DNA from: Phaseolus vulgaris
Lineage: Eukaryota > Streptophyta > Magnoliopsida > Fabales > Fabaceae
Assembly: GCF_000499845.2 (NCBI RefSeq)
Contig: NC_023759.2
Span: forward strand, 47,652,172 to 47,716,171
Reading direction: 5' to 3'
Length of the DNA: 64,000 nucleotides
The notes beneath the pieces are model-generated. The model saw only the letters and a program-made list of their open reading frames with translations, ran no database searches and was not told the DNA's origin. Positions 12,801 through 24,869 of the stretch are shown in pieces; positions within the stretch are counted from its first letter, which is position 1, and each line of letters starts with the position of its first letter. A program made the translations under genes and the position numbers.

Positions 12801-12841
12801 CAGGTTTTAAGGGTTTAGGTGAAATGCCTCTGAATGGTTGA
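9831..12841 (+). CDS. NRT1/PTR family transporter, NPF4 type
   Basis: Proton-coupled transporter of the major facilitator superfamily; NPF4 members move nitrate and/or hormones such as ABA at the plasma membrane, and the substrate here is unknown. Exons: 9831-9833 (ATG only, inferred), 9954-10041, 10142-10359, 10559-10981, 11089-11207, 11998-12841; all junctions are GT-AG and keep frame, giving 564 residues, a normal NPF length. The product begins MADHDATEEQ. TM1 reads FVLSALDNMGFVANM, then follow the conserved TNFMGS, GGFISDTYL, FGADQFDE, KPFYR, LDKAAI, FSVQQ and LQRVGVGL blocks. The central loop between the two six-helix halves (about residues 235-275) is hydrophilic and short. The TM1 ExxER motif used for proton coupling is replaced by SALDN. 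The long last intron (790 bp) holds nothing recognised. Family call is strong; the exact NPF4 member is not settled. What is least certain is exon 1. Confidence 0.9.
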
Positions 12842-13131
12842 AAGCAATGTTAGAGAAGTGAAGGACCCTATGGCAATGTTAGAGAATGAAAGAAAGGAAG
12901 CACAATGGTTTATTAATGGATACTGAATACAATAAGCATAAGAGGCTGCTATTATGTACTGAGCTTGGGATGTGGAAATAGTTAAGTAATGCTTGAAATC
13001 TCTATTTGCTACATGTTTGCTTGTATGCTTTATTTCTTTTTGTTGCCTTTCAAAGCTTTTCTTTTTTAACTTATTTCTTTTTCAATGTAACTTCATTCAC
13101 CTGCTTTTGTAATAGCCCAACGGCCATTCAT

Positions 13132-13198
13132 CGATGTTAGTTTCATAGTTAGTCTTATAAAAGAAACAAATATGTAACTATGTTTGTATCTAACATCG
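13132..13198 (+). other. Hairpin in the NPF 3' region
   Basis: CGATGTTAG...ATAGTTA pairs with TAACTAT...CTAACATCG across about 24 bases. It lies 290 bases after the NPF stop, possibly in the 3' UTR or just beyond. Could be a transcript fold or a relic of a tiny element. Confidence 0.4.
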
Positions 13199-13199
13199 T

Positions 13200-14034
13200 T
13201 TATAATTTGTAACAGCTTTTTTGAGTGTAGTCAGTGGTACAAATTATGTTTTAGTAAACCTCTTCCACCAGCATGCTAGCTCAGTTCCATTTTAAAATAG
13301 ATTAGTATAAGAAAATGGTATGTAAAAAATGGTAAGAAAAAGAGATTTTTTTTTATAGTTACATATAATTTGATAATTATTATTTTTTAATAATAAATAC
13401 TTATTTATATAAAAAAAATAGTTTTGCTTGGTGACCTGGGAAGTTTTGTTTTTTTGTTTTTCCATAAATTTGCAGTGCAGGGTTTGATGAAAAAAGAGAA
13501 AATGAAAATGGATATTTGATGGTGGATGGTGTGATGGCGAAGTGACTATGAGAAGAAGAAAGGCTGAAAAAGAAAAGTGAAGGAAATTCCATTGACACTT
13601 TGTTTAGGATTAGGTATCCAAGATTTGGATTATGACCCCAAGGACCAAGGTCATGGTCCCTCAATTCAAACTAGATTCTACTCTATCACTCATTATTGCA
13701 ACCCAAAAGAAACAGTACTTAAACAACATATGCAAATTATTTTAGGCATTGTGCTTCTTACTTCATCTAGTAAATTTAGTCTTCAGATAAGCACTGTCCT
13801 AATTTCCCTTTGCAAGTTTTCATACATAATTTGTAGCATTCTATACTATATAATTGTTTCAAGAATAAGTATATATATCATAATTATTTTTTGTGATAGT
13901 TTTCATATTTTTTTTTTATTAAAAACAGATAAAGAAGTTAAAATAATTCACGTATACCGTTGAAGCTACTAGATTAGATCATCTTAACTATGAAAAACAA
14001 ATATAACATTATTTTCTTTACGAATTTTCATATC
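13200..14034. other. Spacer downstream of the NPF gene
   Basis: AT-rich. A short plus-strand ORF at 13577-13963 has no recognisable domain and drifts into low-complexity sequence, so I do not call it a gene. Confidence 0.5.
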
Positions 14035-14388
14035 ATTAAAAAAACTATTAAATAAAAAATAATTATTTACTATTTTCACAAAATTAAATATTATTTTATA
14101 AATTAAAAAATTATTAATATCTAAATAATTTTTATTATTATCAAGATTTATAAACTATTTTTTAAATTTGTATTTAATTAACTACCAATATTAAAATTTA
14201 AATAATTGATAGTTAAAATATTTATAATTAATTAAATTTAAAAACTAATTTATTATTTTTTTATTAATAATAAAAACTATTTTAAATATTAATAATTTTT
14301 TAGTTTATAAAATAATATTTAATTTAGTTAATATAGTATTTAATTTTTATTTTTTTTAAATTAGTTTTTATTTAATGATTTTTTAGTA
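14035..14388. mobile_element. Foldback MITE, family 1, copy 2
   Basis: Same arms as the copy at 3058: left AAAAACTATTAAATAAAA..., right ...TTTTTATTTAATGATTTTTTAG, with the family's central ACTACCAAT/ATTGATAGT stem. More AT-rich and more decayed than copy 1. Ends approximate. Confidence 0.6.
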
Positions 14389-14870
14389 AAATATGTTGAA
14401 TAATTTTTAATTATAATATTTAATGAAAACAATATTAAAAAATTATAACCTCAATTTTGTTTTTTGTTCAATAAATGAAGTGCCTGTTTGTGCTTAAAAG
14501 GTAATTTTTAATTTTTTTTAAATAGGAATAACTCTTGTAACTTTAAGATTTATAAGATAATTTATATTAAATTATTTTTCATAAGTGATTAATTTTTTAG
14601 TTAAATGCATTATTTTTTTTATTTCAAATTAAAACAATAGAATTTAATACTAAAAAATGAAATTTGCTCAATAATTTATAGAATTAACAAATACAATAAT
14701 AAGATATATAAAATATTTTTATTTATGAGCTACGTTAAATAATTTAATGATAGTGGGTTACGAAAATAGATAAGGGATTTAATCTCACTCATTTTTTTAT
14801 TTTTTATTTTAAACACTTATTAGTATTATTATTAACATGTTTTTTATTTTAAACTTTCCATGTTAATTTT

Positions 14871-14903
<33 letters not shown>

Positions 14904-15514
14904 AATAATAAAATGTAAAAAGTTAGTAATTTTGAAAATAAACTCAAAACATATATAATAATTACACAATCATTACTGTAACTACATAATAGAACTTTTA
15001 GTGCATTTATTTCCTTTTATGCTTTAAAAGTCTTCTTGTAGGTTCCACCTCCTTTATATCTTTTCACTCATCTCTAATATCAAATAAGTGACAATAAACT
15101 AACAAATGAATAAAAAATTTAAATTTTTTAAAAAAAAATCTCTAATATTTTGTTTCATAGGTAATGAAAGATGATTGTTCTTACTTGTTGCATAGTGATA
15201 TCTAATATGAATTTTTTAAAAAATAAAATAAAAATAAATGTTTGAGAAAAAACTGAAACAAATTTTAAAATTATAAAATAAAAATAAGAAAATAAAATAG
15301 GTAATTAGTTATATTTTTATTTTTATTTCAATTTTAAGTTATTTATTTTTTTCTCTCTTAATACAATTTTATTTTTCGATTATTACATATCAAACTACTT
15401 AGTGGTTTATCTTAGGGTGTAAAAATAATTTGATTTTAATGAGTTAGTTACTTAGTTCAATTTATTAAAAAGATAAACATAACAATTATATAAAAAAAAA
15501 TTTATAAAGCTTTG
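14389..15514. other. AT-rich spacer with a TTA microsatellite
   Basis: Contains an (ATT)n run at about 14878-14903. No ORF or structure of note. Confidence 0.5.
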
Positions 15515-16190
15515 ATATGTTATGAGTATTATTATGCAATTTAACATCTCAGCTATGTTGACACATCAAGTAACAACAATCATCTTTCATCACAAAAATT
15601 TAATATTACGGGACTAGACAAAAACTCATATGTTAACAAAAACAGTACATCTGTAGACTATACATATTTATAAAGAATTATAAAAATAAACTTGAAGGAA
15701 ACCTATTATACCAATAAAATGATTACCTATAAATAAATTATAAATTAGCCAACTTATCAGCACACACATTTCCTTCACGGAAAATATGAGTAAACTCAAA
15801 CTTGATTTTGCCACAATAATTAAAACAAGTATTTCATCGATTATGAAGTACATTAGTCCTATCCGTGAATGCAATACAAACAAAGACAAAATCACATTCA
15901 AGTCATACACTAGTAAACCCCATTCTTTAAGCTTCCTTCATAGCATATATAACTTCATAAAACTCTGCAACTAAAACAGTATGAACGTCAAAAAACACAG
16001 GGAATCCACCAATAAACTTCCTCATACTCCCACGAAAAATACTTCCACAAGTAGCAAAACCAGTATATATTCCAAGCAGCCCCATTAGTGTTAATTTTAA
16101 CTCAACCTAGTGAAGAGAAAGAGGACGAAGAACTTTACTAGTACGAATATTAATACCAAAAAACTTAATAACATTGAAATTTAACATATC
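15515..16190 (-). pseudogene. LINE-like 3' fragment with decayed RNase H domain, copy 1
   Basis: Minus-strand remains of the C-terminal RNase H-like (RVT_3) domain of a non-LTR retrotransposon. Recognisable pieces in order are FNVIKFFGI, KVLRPL, CGSIFRGSM, LVAEFYEV, LECDF and FREGNVCADKLA. At least three stop codons and some substitutions break the frame, and the catalytic NTDG has become NTNG-like. It aligns over its whole length, including the non-coding 3' tail (15531-15585), with the copy at 42.2-43.0 kb. The reverse transcriptase is missing, as expected for a 5'-truncated insertion. More decayed than copy 2. Confidence 0.72.
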
Positions 16191-17473
16191 ATTCTTCATT
16201 TAAGCTTTAGATGAATTTCACACAAAACAAATTAAATCTTTAATTATCAAAATAGTCTTATCTTATCCTAAAATCTAACATAATGTTTCATACGTCATAT
16301 CATCCAAATAGAAATTTTTTTTATTATATAAAAAAAAGTTTAAATTTAAACTATTTACTATATTTTTCCTATGAATTTGGCTCTTAATCGACTCTTGTAA
16401 AAAAATTAAACAAAAAGTAAATTTTTTTTAAGAAATAGGTAACCATTATAAAACCGTAAGAAGTATTTAAAAAGAAGGGGATGTGTTGTGTTTTCATCAT
16501 AAAAAGCTTGATAAAGTTGAATGTTAAGTTAATATACATATTGAAGAGAACTTCACAGTGTAACACAGAATTAAAATATAATCACACACCTATACTATTA
16601 CCTTTTGCAGAAGAATTCCAGATCCAGACTCAAACTAAGGTCTTCTATATTATTCTTGATTTGAGCTTTGGTGCTGTAAGCCACTCATGATAATAAGTAA
16701 TAATAATAAAAGAATAGATAAATAAACAAGTAAAAATAATTATAATAATTATTATTATTATTATAAGTTAAAATATGATATACATGTGTACATGAGGATA
16801 TAAGAAATTAAAAGTTGGATTTATGAGCTTTAACATTATGTGTTGGCAGAAGTAGGGCAGAGAGACCAAGTGCCTTTTGCTTTAGTTTGTGTTGTTCACA
16901 TCACTGTCTTAATTACTGTCTCCTCAATTATTTCTGCATAATACCAAATCTTTGGGAGTAACATTGTTCTTTCCCATTTTTTCTTTCACACCTGACATAA
17001 CTTATCATGTATTACACTTTTTTTTCTATTTTTTTTAATGATTGTAAAAAAGTAAAAGTATGAGACATTGTTATAGAATAATCTATGTATTTGCTAAATT
17101 TGCATCACATGTGATTGCTGGGCATGTAGCTCTCACATGCGCCCTTTATTTAAGTTCTGAGGAAATCATGATTGAAGAGGATGAATTGTGGTTCACCCCA
17201 TTAATCTTTGTGTTCAAATTTCAAATAAAATACTTGAAAGGGTAACATCAAATCATTCTAGGGATTTGTGATCTCTCTCATTCATAACTTTTAATGGTTG
17301 GTGCTTATATAAATCAACCTTTTGTTGCTATCAATGTCCCAATCTCTTAGCTATAATTTACTTGAAGTTGAAGTTATAAATTTTTTAATTATATGGTCAT
17401 CCAACTTTGTTAATTATGGTTGCTTTTTTTATTAAATCTTAGGATGTTTTTTCTATTATCTGAAAGTCGAATA
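16191..17473. other. Spacer, no gene seen
   Basis: AT-rich, with small ORFs at 16481-16690 and 17060-17245 that have no recognisable motif. A short A/T trinucleotide run lies at about 16735-16765. Confidence 0.5.
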
Positions 17474-17500
17474 CTTATATATATATATATATATATATAA
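17474..17500. repeat. (TA)n microsatellite
   Basis: About 13 uninterrupted TA units. Confidence 0.9.
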
Positions 17501-17727
17501 GGATTTGACTAGTAGATTTCTGATTATTTCGTACATGTTTCATAAATTAATTAGGAACATCATTAAATAACGCTATATGGAAATCAAGATCAACGGATAA
17601 TTAAGTTTTATTAAATCATGTTTACTATTATGTACATATTATTTAAAATTATAGCTATAAATAGATAATCATCTTTTAAAATAAAAGTAATGAAATTTTT
17701 ATCTTGAACATTCATCACTTTAATAAT

Positions 17728-18201
17728 TGTACTGACACGATCGAACGACTCAATGACGACAAGTCATGGGTTGACATTCGAACTATCTAACCACTTAATC
17801 ATTATGAGAAAGTTATGTGACGATATGTGACCGACCGACCCATGACGACAAGTCATGGGTTGACTAAGTCAGCAGAGTTAATCTATAATTAAGGATTGTT
17901 TAACACAACCCTAAACACGAACCAATCTCTTAATCCGGCTCACCAACGAAAGCCTATTAAGGTAATATAAATAGCGTAGATTCCAAGAATCAGGTATGTC
18001 ATTATCTACAATACTCTAACAACCGAATGCCGACATCCTGACTGACTTGAGCGTTGGAGTGCCTTCTGCAGTTACCATCCCAACCTATGAAACCAGACGA
18101 CCGAGAGAAGGAAGGCGAAGCAGGAAGTTTAGAATGACAGTGACCGACCGAAGGTAAAAACAGGAGCAATCGTTCTCTAGACCCCAATACCTTGAAAAAC
18201 A
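17728..18201 (+). mobile_element. LTR-like fragment (probable solo LTR)
   Basis: About 470 bp, far less AT-rich than its surroundings. It has a TATA-like box (AATATAAATAG, about 17967), then the stretch CTTGAGCGTTGGAGTGCCTT at 18046-18065, a motif frequent near the R/U5 region of Ty3/Gypsy LTRs in dicots. Two direct copies of ACGACAAGTCATGGGTTGAC sit at 17756 and 17844, and GACCGACCGA-type repeats recur. It could start TGTACTG and end AAACA, but I see no clear 5-bp target duplication, so the borders are tentative. No gag or pol coding sequence is nearby, hence a solo LTR or fragment. Confidence 0.55.
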
Positions 18202-18327
18202 ATACTTAAAATTAACTTGAATGTTAAAGTGTCATTAGAAGTACTTTTATCGAAGAGATGATACTTCTATTTAAAAGATGATGATAAGTTAAAACATCGA
18301 ACACCAAAAATTAAAATAAAAGAGAAT

Positions 18328-18460
18328 GTGAAATTTAGGTGTAGAGTAATCAACCTCTTCATTAGTTACTTACCCTTGTAACACTTACCTTGAATGTGAA
18401 ATTTAGGTGTAGAGTACTCAACCTCTTCATTAGCTGCTTACCCTTGTAACACTTACCTTT
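18328..18460. repeat. Two-copy tandem duplication, about 67 bp
   Basis: The unit beginning GTGAAATTTAGGTGTAGAGTA and ending CCCTTGTAACACTTACCTT occurs at about 18328-18392 and 18395-18459 with a few differences. Non-coding. Confidence 0.8.
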
Positions 18461-18469
18461 GTGTGGGAA

Positions 18470-20160
18470 ATGCACATTCAAAAGAAACGCATATTTTATC
18501 CCACTCACCAAAAGTTTGGAATCTATGCTATCACCCAAAAATAAACCATTTCCCACTTTCTTTCTATATTCCTCACTTCTTTTATTAGGCTTTGCGTTAA
18601 GTTCGAAGCCACGTTAATTTTTTAGGTTGGGATTGCCTTTTCTTATGAATAGATATTTGGCGAGAAAAAGAAGAAAATATAATATATAATTTGCTCATAT
18701 CTTATAAAAATATTGTATCTAGAAGCATGGTCCATGGTCCAAGTTCCAAAATATATCCTAAGAAAACAAGATATCATGTTGTTTTAAATTTGCAGTACAA
18801 TAAAAATGTTTTTTTTCTTGGCTTTATCCGCTTCAACCCAAATTTATCAAAACTATTTTTCTCTATTATTTTTAATATTTACTCATGCTATTACAAGCAT
18901 TATTTATACTTTCATGCTGATGAAAATTCGCCTATTTATGTTTATTGTTCTAATTTTGTATATTGAATCTTATCTAACACCAATTTGTCGGACTAATAGT
19001 TTATAGAACAACTTATGTAAAATGTTATAAACATTATTGACGATACTTTTTTAATCATGTATGTAGATTTGGTCCCTTTGTAAGTTGTATAATAAATTAA
19101 GTTTTTTGCGGATAAAAAAAATAACAAAATTTGTAGCATGTGCTCGTAAAAAAGGTGTTGAGCATGTGCTATCATCGAACCTTCTATACTTTTATATTTT
19201 TATTCATCATTTTAGAATGAAGTTTAAATAATAGGTGTTGTTAAAAAAATGGAGATACAAATGGACTGGAAGATAACTTTATTACACTGTGAATTTAATT
19301 TAAATATATTGATAATGTAAAAGTTATACTTCCATTTCATTATGTGTTGCTATATATTGTAATATTTATAAGTTACACAATAATTTTTTTAAAAGTTATG
19401 CTTATTATCGATTCTAATTAATCAAAAATATATTTTAACAATACACTAACTAAGCTCTTAATACTGAAAAACCAAATTTGATTCTGGAAATACAATTCTT
19501 TCTAAATACAAAGTATATTTCAGTTGTAAATATTTCTGGACTCTTCTTTCTAAATTTTAAAGGAATGAGTATGCATTCAATATATATCTTATTAATAAAG
19601 GTGTTTCAATAAAATGGCCAAATCCATTGAATAATTGATTTATTTGATGGATAAAGATACCAATTCAAAATATTTTCCTTTTTTGACTTTTTTATTAAAT
19701 ATTAAATAAAAATAATTATAAATCACATCATTAAATACCTTTTACGTATTTTTAAATATATATATTAATAATACTCTTATTTGATACCTGGGGACCGTTT
19801 TGTAACATACCATAACCATGTTAAAAAAATTTGCATTGTTTGGAGATATTTATCGTTAAGCATTACTGGGTATTATTATTTTAAAAATTAGACAAAAAAA
19901 TAGAGAAGTTTAGACTACTAAATTACTAATCAACGATAGCCAACAAACTACAGTGTTTGTTTTTTTTTATATAATTTAAAAAATATTTATAATAATTTTA
20001 ATACTTATTCTTGCTTTACCACATTCAAACTTGTTACAAAAGACTACATAATTAAATTGAAAAATATTTTTAATTACATTATTTATTTCCACATTTGTTT
20101 TTGTTGTGCATGTGTTTTGGTTATGCATGTTATATTGTTTTTTTTTAAATATATATATAT
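18470..20160. other. AT-rich spacer
   Basis: No coding region recognised. Short ORFs at 18691-19006 are low-complexity and hydrophobic by composition only. Confidence 0.5.
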
Positions 20161-20360
20161 TATTATGGGTATTCCGATAATGGTCAGATAGTATATGACA
20201 CGATGGTCGGTATTCATTTAGATAGACTTTAAATGACTTTCATACCATATTACAAAGTAAACTTTAACCCAACGTAATCCTATAAAACCGGTTCATGAAA
20301 TGAAGTTTACACTCACTTATATATGATGAAATGAACTTGACTACTTCTCTATTTTCTGTC
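20160..20360. repeat. Dispersed repeat related to 27.26-27.55 kb
   Basis: Carries the string pattern 'CATACCATATTACAAAGTAAACTTTAACCC...CCTATAAAACCGG...TTTACACTCACTTATATA' (shown in part), which recurs in decayed form at about 27270-27370 and 27440-27545. Similar blocks are common in Phaseoleae genomes; class unknown to me. Confidence 0.45.
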
Positions 20361-20881
20361 GAAAAGATCTAAACCCTAAATCCTAAGACCAAGAAATAAA
20401 ATCTTACTTAAAAAGAGTATACAACAATAAAAGTGGTCACAAGACAACAAAGAAGAACCACCGTTTATTGCGGTGTCTCGTGTTCTCATTAAATCACACT
20501 GCGTTTTTTTTTCTTTTGTAAATGCATAACAACGTTAAAACCAAACCCACAATAATTACGTTTGACATTTCTTCTTTTGTACAAACATGTTGATGTGATT
20601 ATAATAATTGAGCAACCCTTTTTATTAACACAATTCTTAGTTTGATTAACACAAGTTTAACTAAATTGAGTAAAGATTAAACGATAGTTCTAATTTTGAT
20701 TTTGTAGCGGTATAAAAATCTGCTGAAAGTTAACTCTTCACACATTATCATACACTTTGAATAATACCAGTGCATCAAAATTAATGTAGAAAAAAAGTAG
20801 AAAGAGCATCCGTGACACAAACGGTGTACACAAGATTTAGCAAGCGTGAACTTTATACGATTCCAAACGTAGTGTTGTGTG

Positions 20882-20888
20882 TATAAAT
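20882..20888 (+). promoter_or_regulatory. TATA box of the pectin acetylesterase gene
   Basis: TATAAAT followed at once by a CT-rich tract (20893-20930) typical of a plant leader. It would put the start of transcription near 20915, about 200 bases before the coding ATG. Confidence 0.55.
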
Positions 20889-21011
20889 CTCATTCCTTTT
20901 CTTTCTTTCTTCCTTCCTTCATTTTCTTTATCTCTCTCGTTATTACCACTTTTGTAACTCTTCCTTGATTAGCTCCGAAATTTAAGAGTAGAAAAAACAT
21001 TTTCAATAAAA

Positions 21012-21071
21012 ATGGCTTCTCATCTATTGCTAATGTCAGATTTGGGTGTGCATTATTGTTTGCTTCATTAG
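21012..21071 (+). other. Upstream ORF in the pectin acetylesterase leader
   Basis: An ATG in good context (AAAAATGGC) opens a 19-codon reading frame that stops at TAG 21069-21071, 47 bases before the coding ATG. If the leader is unspliced, it would reduce translation of the main frame. No known conserved uORF peptide recognised. Confidence 0.4.
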
Positions 21072-21118
21072 CCAAACAAAGTACCGTGTTTTGCCAACTT
21101 ACCAAGTGTTGTTTGGCC

Positions 21119-24100
21119 ATGGCGAGAGTTTTCTGGACTGTCATTGCTATAGCACTTGTTTTCAGCAACTGGGTTGATGGGTTCGGAGGTTATTATGAAC
21201 ATCAGTTGAATGAAACAGAGTTGTCTTTATTGGAGGCTCATGAAGCTTCCTTATCCTACGCCGGGAGTAATCTTCTGCTGGTAGGACTCACCCTTGTCCA
21301 AAATGCTGCTGCTAAAGGAGCAGGTAATCATCTAATTTCAACCTTTGTTATTGTATTTATTTTTCATTTCATAAGCAAATTAGTTAGCTTATGACACCGT
21401 CTGAAGTATAACTGCTGTTGCCACTTCTCATTTTAATATTCTGCTGCTGTTACTTGGAATGCACTTTGTCTGATTGAAATTGTTCTGTTTTCTTGTTCAT
21501 TTTTGAAAATTTTATTTCTTACAAGTTTTGATTCTGAATTTTTTAAGTACTAAATCCTAGCGTGTCTCAGTTAATTATTAACCATGTAAAATACGAATGT
21601 TCCTACATGAAGGAACTGCAACATATTTACGGGATATTTGGCATTGAACAGCAGTTTTTAACCATAATTAAGAATGTTTTGGCTAAATATAATTCCTTTC
21701 TTTGGCTTTGGCAGTTTGCTTGGATGGAACATTACCTGGTTATCATTTGCATCGAGGATATGGATCAGGATCAAATAGGTGGCTTATTAATTTAGAGGTA
21801 TTACTATCACTTGGTCTTTTTCATTGTTTTGATTTGATTCATGTTATTTTTCTGTAATGGATTTTTTACCGTGTAAAACATGGCTTGCAAGAGTTTCATA
21901 TGTATTTCTTTTTCCCACTTGAAAAGCATTTGTAGCGAATGAGTTGTTGGAATACCGTTTCTGTCACATGACATGACAAATGTATAGTAATAAAAAAGTT
22001 TTAGGATCTCCAAATGTCATTGTGATGTTGAAGTTAAAATTCTGTGGCAGGGTGGTGGATGGTGTAATAATATTAGAACATGTGTTTATCGCAAGAAAAC
22101 CCGGCGTGGATCATCAGATTTCATGGAAAAAGAGATCCCTTTTACTGGAATATTGAGTAACAAGGCCGAAGAAAATCCAGGTTTCTTTTCAGTTGAAAAA
22201 ATTGAAATGATCAAATTCTTCTCTTTTCTTTTCCTTGTCATATGTATCAGCCGTTTTGTTCATGTTATTGTTCGCATATTTGTAGATTTTTTCAATTGGA
22301 ATAGAATAAAGCTTCGTTATTGTGACGGTGCTTCATTTGCTGGGGATAGTGAAGATGAGGTACAGTTTGATATCCCGGTGTTCCTTAAATTGATATTTTG
22401 GTTGCAAGAAAATGACATAACAAAGTTGTTGCCTTCTGAACTGTTCACTTTAATGGGTGCGATTTGAGAGAGTCACTGTCAAATTTGCATTTTAAATTTG
22501 CAGTGGAAGATTTTAACAATTTTTAAACTCTTGGTACCATATGGTTTAATGGTAGTGCAAGACTCTTTTCACAGTTAGTCAAACAAAAATAAATCTAACA
22601 TGAAGTAAAGAGGAAAAGGTTTAAATGCACATAGAGGACTAGTTTTGCAACTACATTGTATGGGCTTGTTTGGTTGAGTAGGTGTAAAGTGGGAAAATTG
22701 AAGATAGAAAACAGGTTGAAATGAAGACAAAATACATTCACCTTCTTATGATTTATTGTACCAAGAGACAACATAGTGATTTTCTTTCTTTTCTATTCTA
22801 GTTCTTTTGAAATCTTTAAGTTTAGTTGTGTTCTTTTATATTTCCGTGAATTTGTTTGGAAGAACTTTATTTAAACAAGGTTTTGAAACCAAGAATTTAA
22901 TAGCAGAAGACTAGGAGTGAGGCATTAGAATATGATGAATTAAGTGAAGGTTATTCCACTCTATTTACTTTCATAAATTTTGTCAAAAATAGACTGCTGA
23001 ACTGCAATTCAGAGGACAGCGTATTTGGGCAGCTGCTATGGAAGATTTGATGTCAAAGGGAATGCGTTTTGCCGATCAGGTTATAGAAACTCATATGCAT
23101 GGATATATATAATACTATCTCTGTAATGTTTCTCATGTTATGTGCATCTAATTTTGGTTCAGGCTCTTCTTTCGGGATGCTCCGCGGGTGGCCTGGCTAC
23201 TATTATTCATTGTGATGAATTTCGTGGTCTCTTTCCAATGACCACAAGAGTGAAATGTCTAAGTGATGCTGGGTTGTTTCTTGATGCGTATGTGGCAAGC
23301 TGTACTACTTCATGCTTTCAGTGCAATTTCCACCATCATCATAGTTCTTAATTTAGTGTCTAACTGTTGTTCCCTTGGAATTATAGGATTGACGTATCTG
23401 GTGGACGTACCCTCAGGAATTTATATGGCGGTGTTGTAGGATTGCAGGTAAGACAGTGTGATCTAATATGACAGTGTGACAAAAAGTTTGTATGGTTTGA
23501 AAACTTGGTCATTTACATGAGTATAAGTTTCAAGGCATGCTGATAAATATTTGTTTGATCATTGCAGGGAGCGCAGAAGAATCTGCCACAAATTTGTACT
23601 AATCACCTTGATCCCATCTCGGTAATCATTGTCTTGTGCCAAAAAATTTAGGAATATCAGTTTCATTTAAAATAATATGCAGAAAAGGGATGCATCATCG
23701 TTTCTTGCTCTTGAACTTTCAGTGACTTGTTTTCTACCCCTTTTTCAGTGCTTCTTTCCTCAAAACTTGATTGCCAGTGTTAAGACCCCGCTATTCATTC
23801 TTAATGCTGCTTATGATTCATGGCAGGTAAATTGTCTCACTTTATCAACTGGTAATAAATCATAATTTCTGGATCATTAAATTAGACTTAATAAATACAT
23901 ATCCCTGCTTATCCTCAGATCCAGTCCAGTTTAGCTCCTCCATCTGCAGATCCGCATGGCTATTGGCATGATTGTAGATTAAATCATGCTAAATGTACTG
24001 CACCACAAATCCAATATCTGCAAGGTAATAAACATACTGTAGAAAAATAGCATTCATTATAAGTGGAGAGAAGCCTTTAATAAATTATTCAACTGATTGA

Positions 24101-24534
24101 GATATTTGATTATCTCTTTGATGCAGGATTCCGGAATCACATGCTGAATGTTATCAAAGACTTCGCAAGAGCAAACCAAAATGGTTTGTTTATTAATTCA
24201 TGTTTTTCTCACTGCCAAACTGAGAGGCAGGATACATGGTTTGCTGACAATTCTCCTGTTATTAAGAACAAGGTGAGTCTGTAGCCATTGAAATACTCGA
24301 AGAAAATAGGAGGGTCAATATAAAGGAAACTATATTCGCTAAAGAACATTGATTCACCTCTAGAAACAACTTGTTTAATTTAAATATGTTCATGTATCTA
24401 ACATTTAGATATTGATGAATATGCAGGGTATCGCTGTGGCTGTTGGAGATTGGTATTTCGATCGAGCAGGTGTTAAGGTCATTGATTGTCCTTACCCTTG
24501 TGACAATACGTGCCATCATCTCATTTTCAGATGA
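21119..24534 (+). CDS. Pectin acetylesterase (CE13, PAE type)
   Basis: Secreted esterase that removes acetyl groups from pectin in the cell wall, altering wall stiffness and digestibility. Twelve exons: 21119-21323, 21715-21797, 22051-22180, 22286-22359, 22993-23079, 23163-23287, 23387-23447, 23568-23621, 23749-23826, 23919-24024, 24127-24272, 24427-24534; all junctions GT-AG and in frame, 418 residues, usual for the family. The signal peptide is [21 protein letters not shown]. Family blocks follow: [34 protein letters not shown], and GCSAGG with the nucleophile Ser. The catalytic Asp is in AAYDSWQ and the His in CFSHC, so the Ser-Asp-His triad is intact. Cysteines are plentiful, as in other secreted PAEs. 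The ATG at 21119 is chosen because it is the first in frame and begins the signal peptide. Looks fully functional. Confidence 0.95.
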
Positions 24535-24869
24535 CCCAAACTTCATCCATCATCTCATTCATTTCTGCATAACTGGCGGATTATGCCATTCAATTAACTT
24601 ATGGAAAACAATAAAAGAAAAAAGGAAGCTGAAAATGTCATAGCTTAGTTCCCTTTTAGCTTAGAATAAAAAGAACTTCTACCAACAAAGTTGCTACACT
24701 TAGGCAGTTCATAGTTGTGTCCTTAACAATCTTAAGAACTTTTCATGATTGTGTATGTGAAATAAACTTCATTATTACAAAAGCTAAAATTCATTTTAAG
24801 TACTTTACGCCTTGTAAGTTGTTTGCAATACTAATTAAAAAATGGGATGAATTTATCTGAATTGAAATC
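24535..24869. other. 3' region of the pectin acetylesterase gene
   Basis: Likely 3' UTR with poly(A)-signal-like AATAAA strings near 24665 and 24760. No further gene. Confidence 0.5.

Noticed and set aside
13577..13963. 128-codon plus-strand ORF
   Set aside because: Does not begin with a supported ATG, no domain, tail is low-complexity AT-derived sequence.
20890..21168. Minus-strand ORF over the pectin acetylesterase leader
   Set aside because: Opposite-strand shadow with low-complexity Lys/Glu end; no family match.
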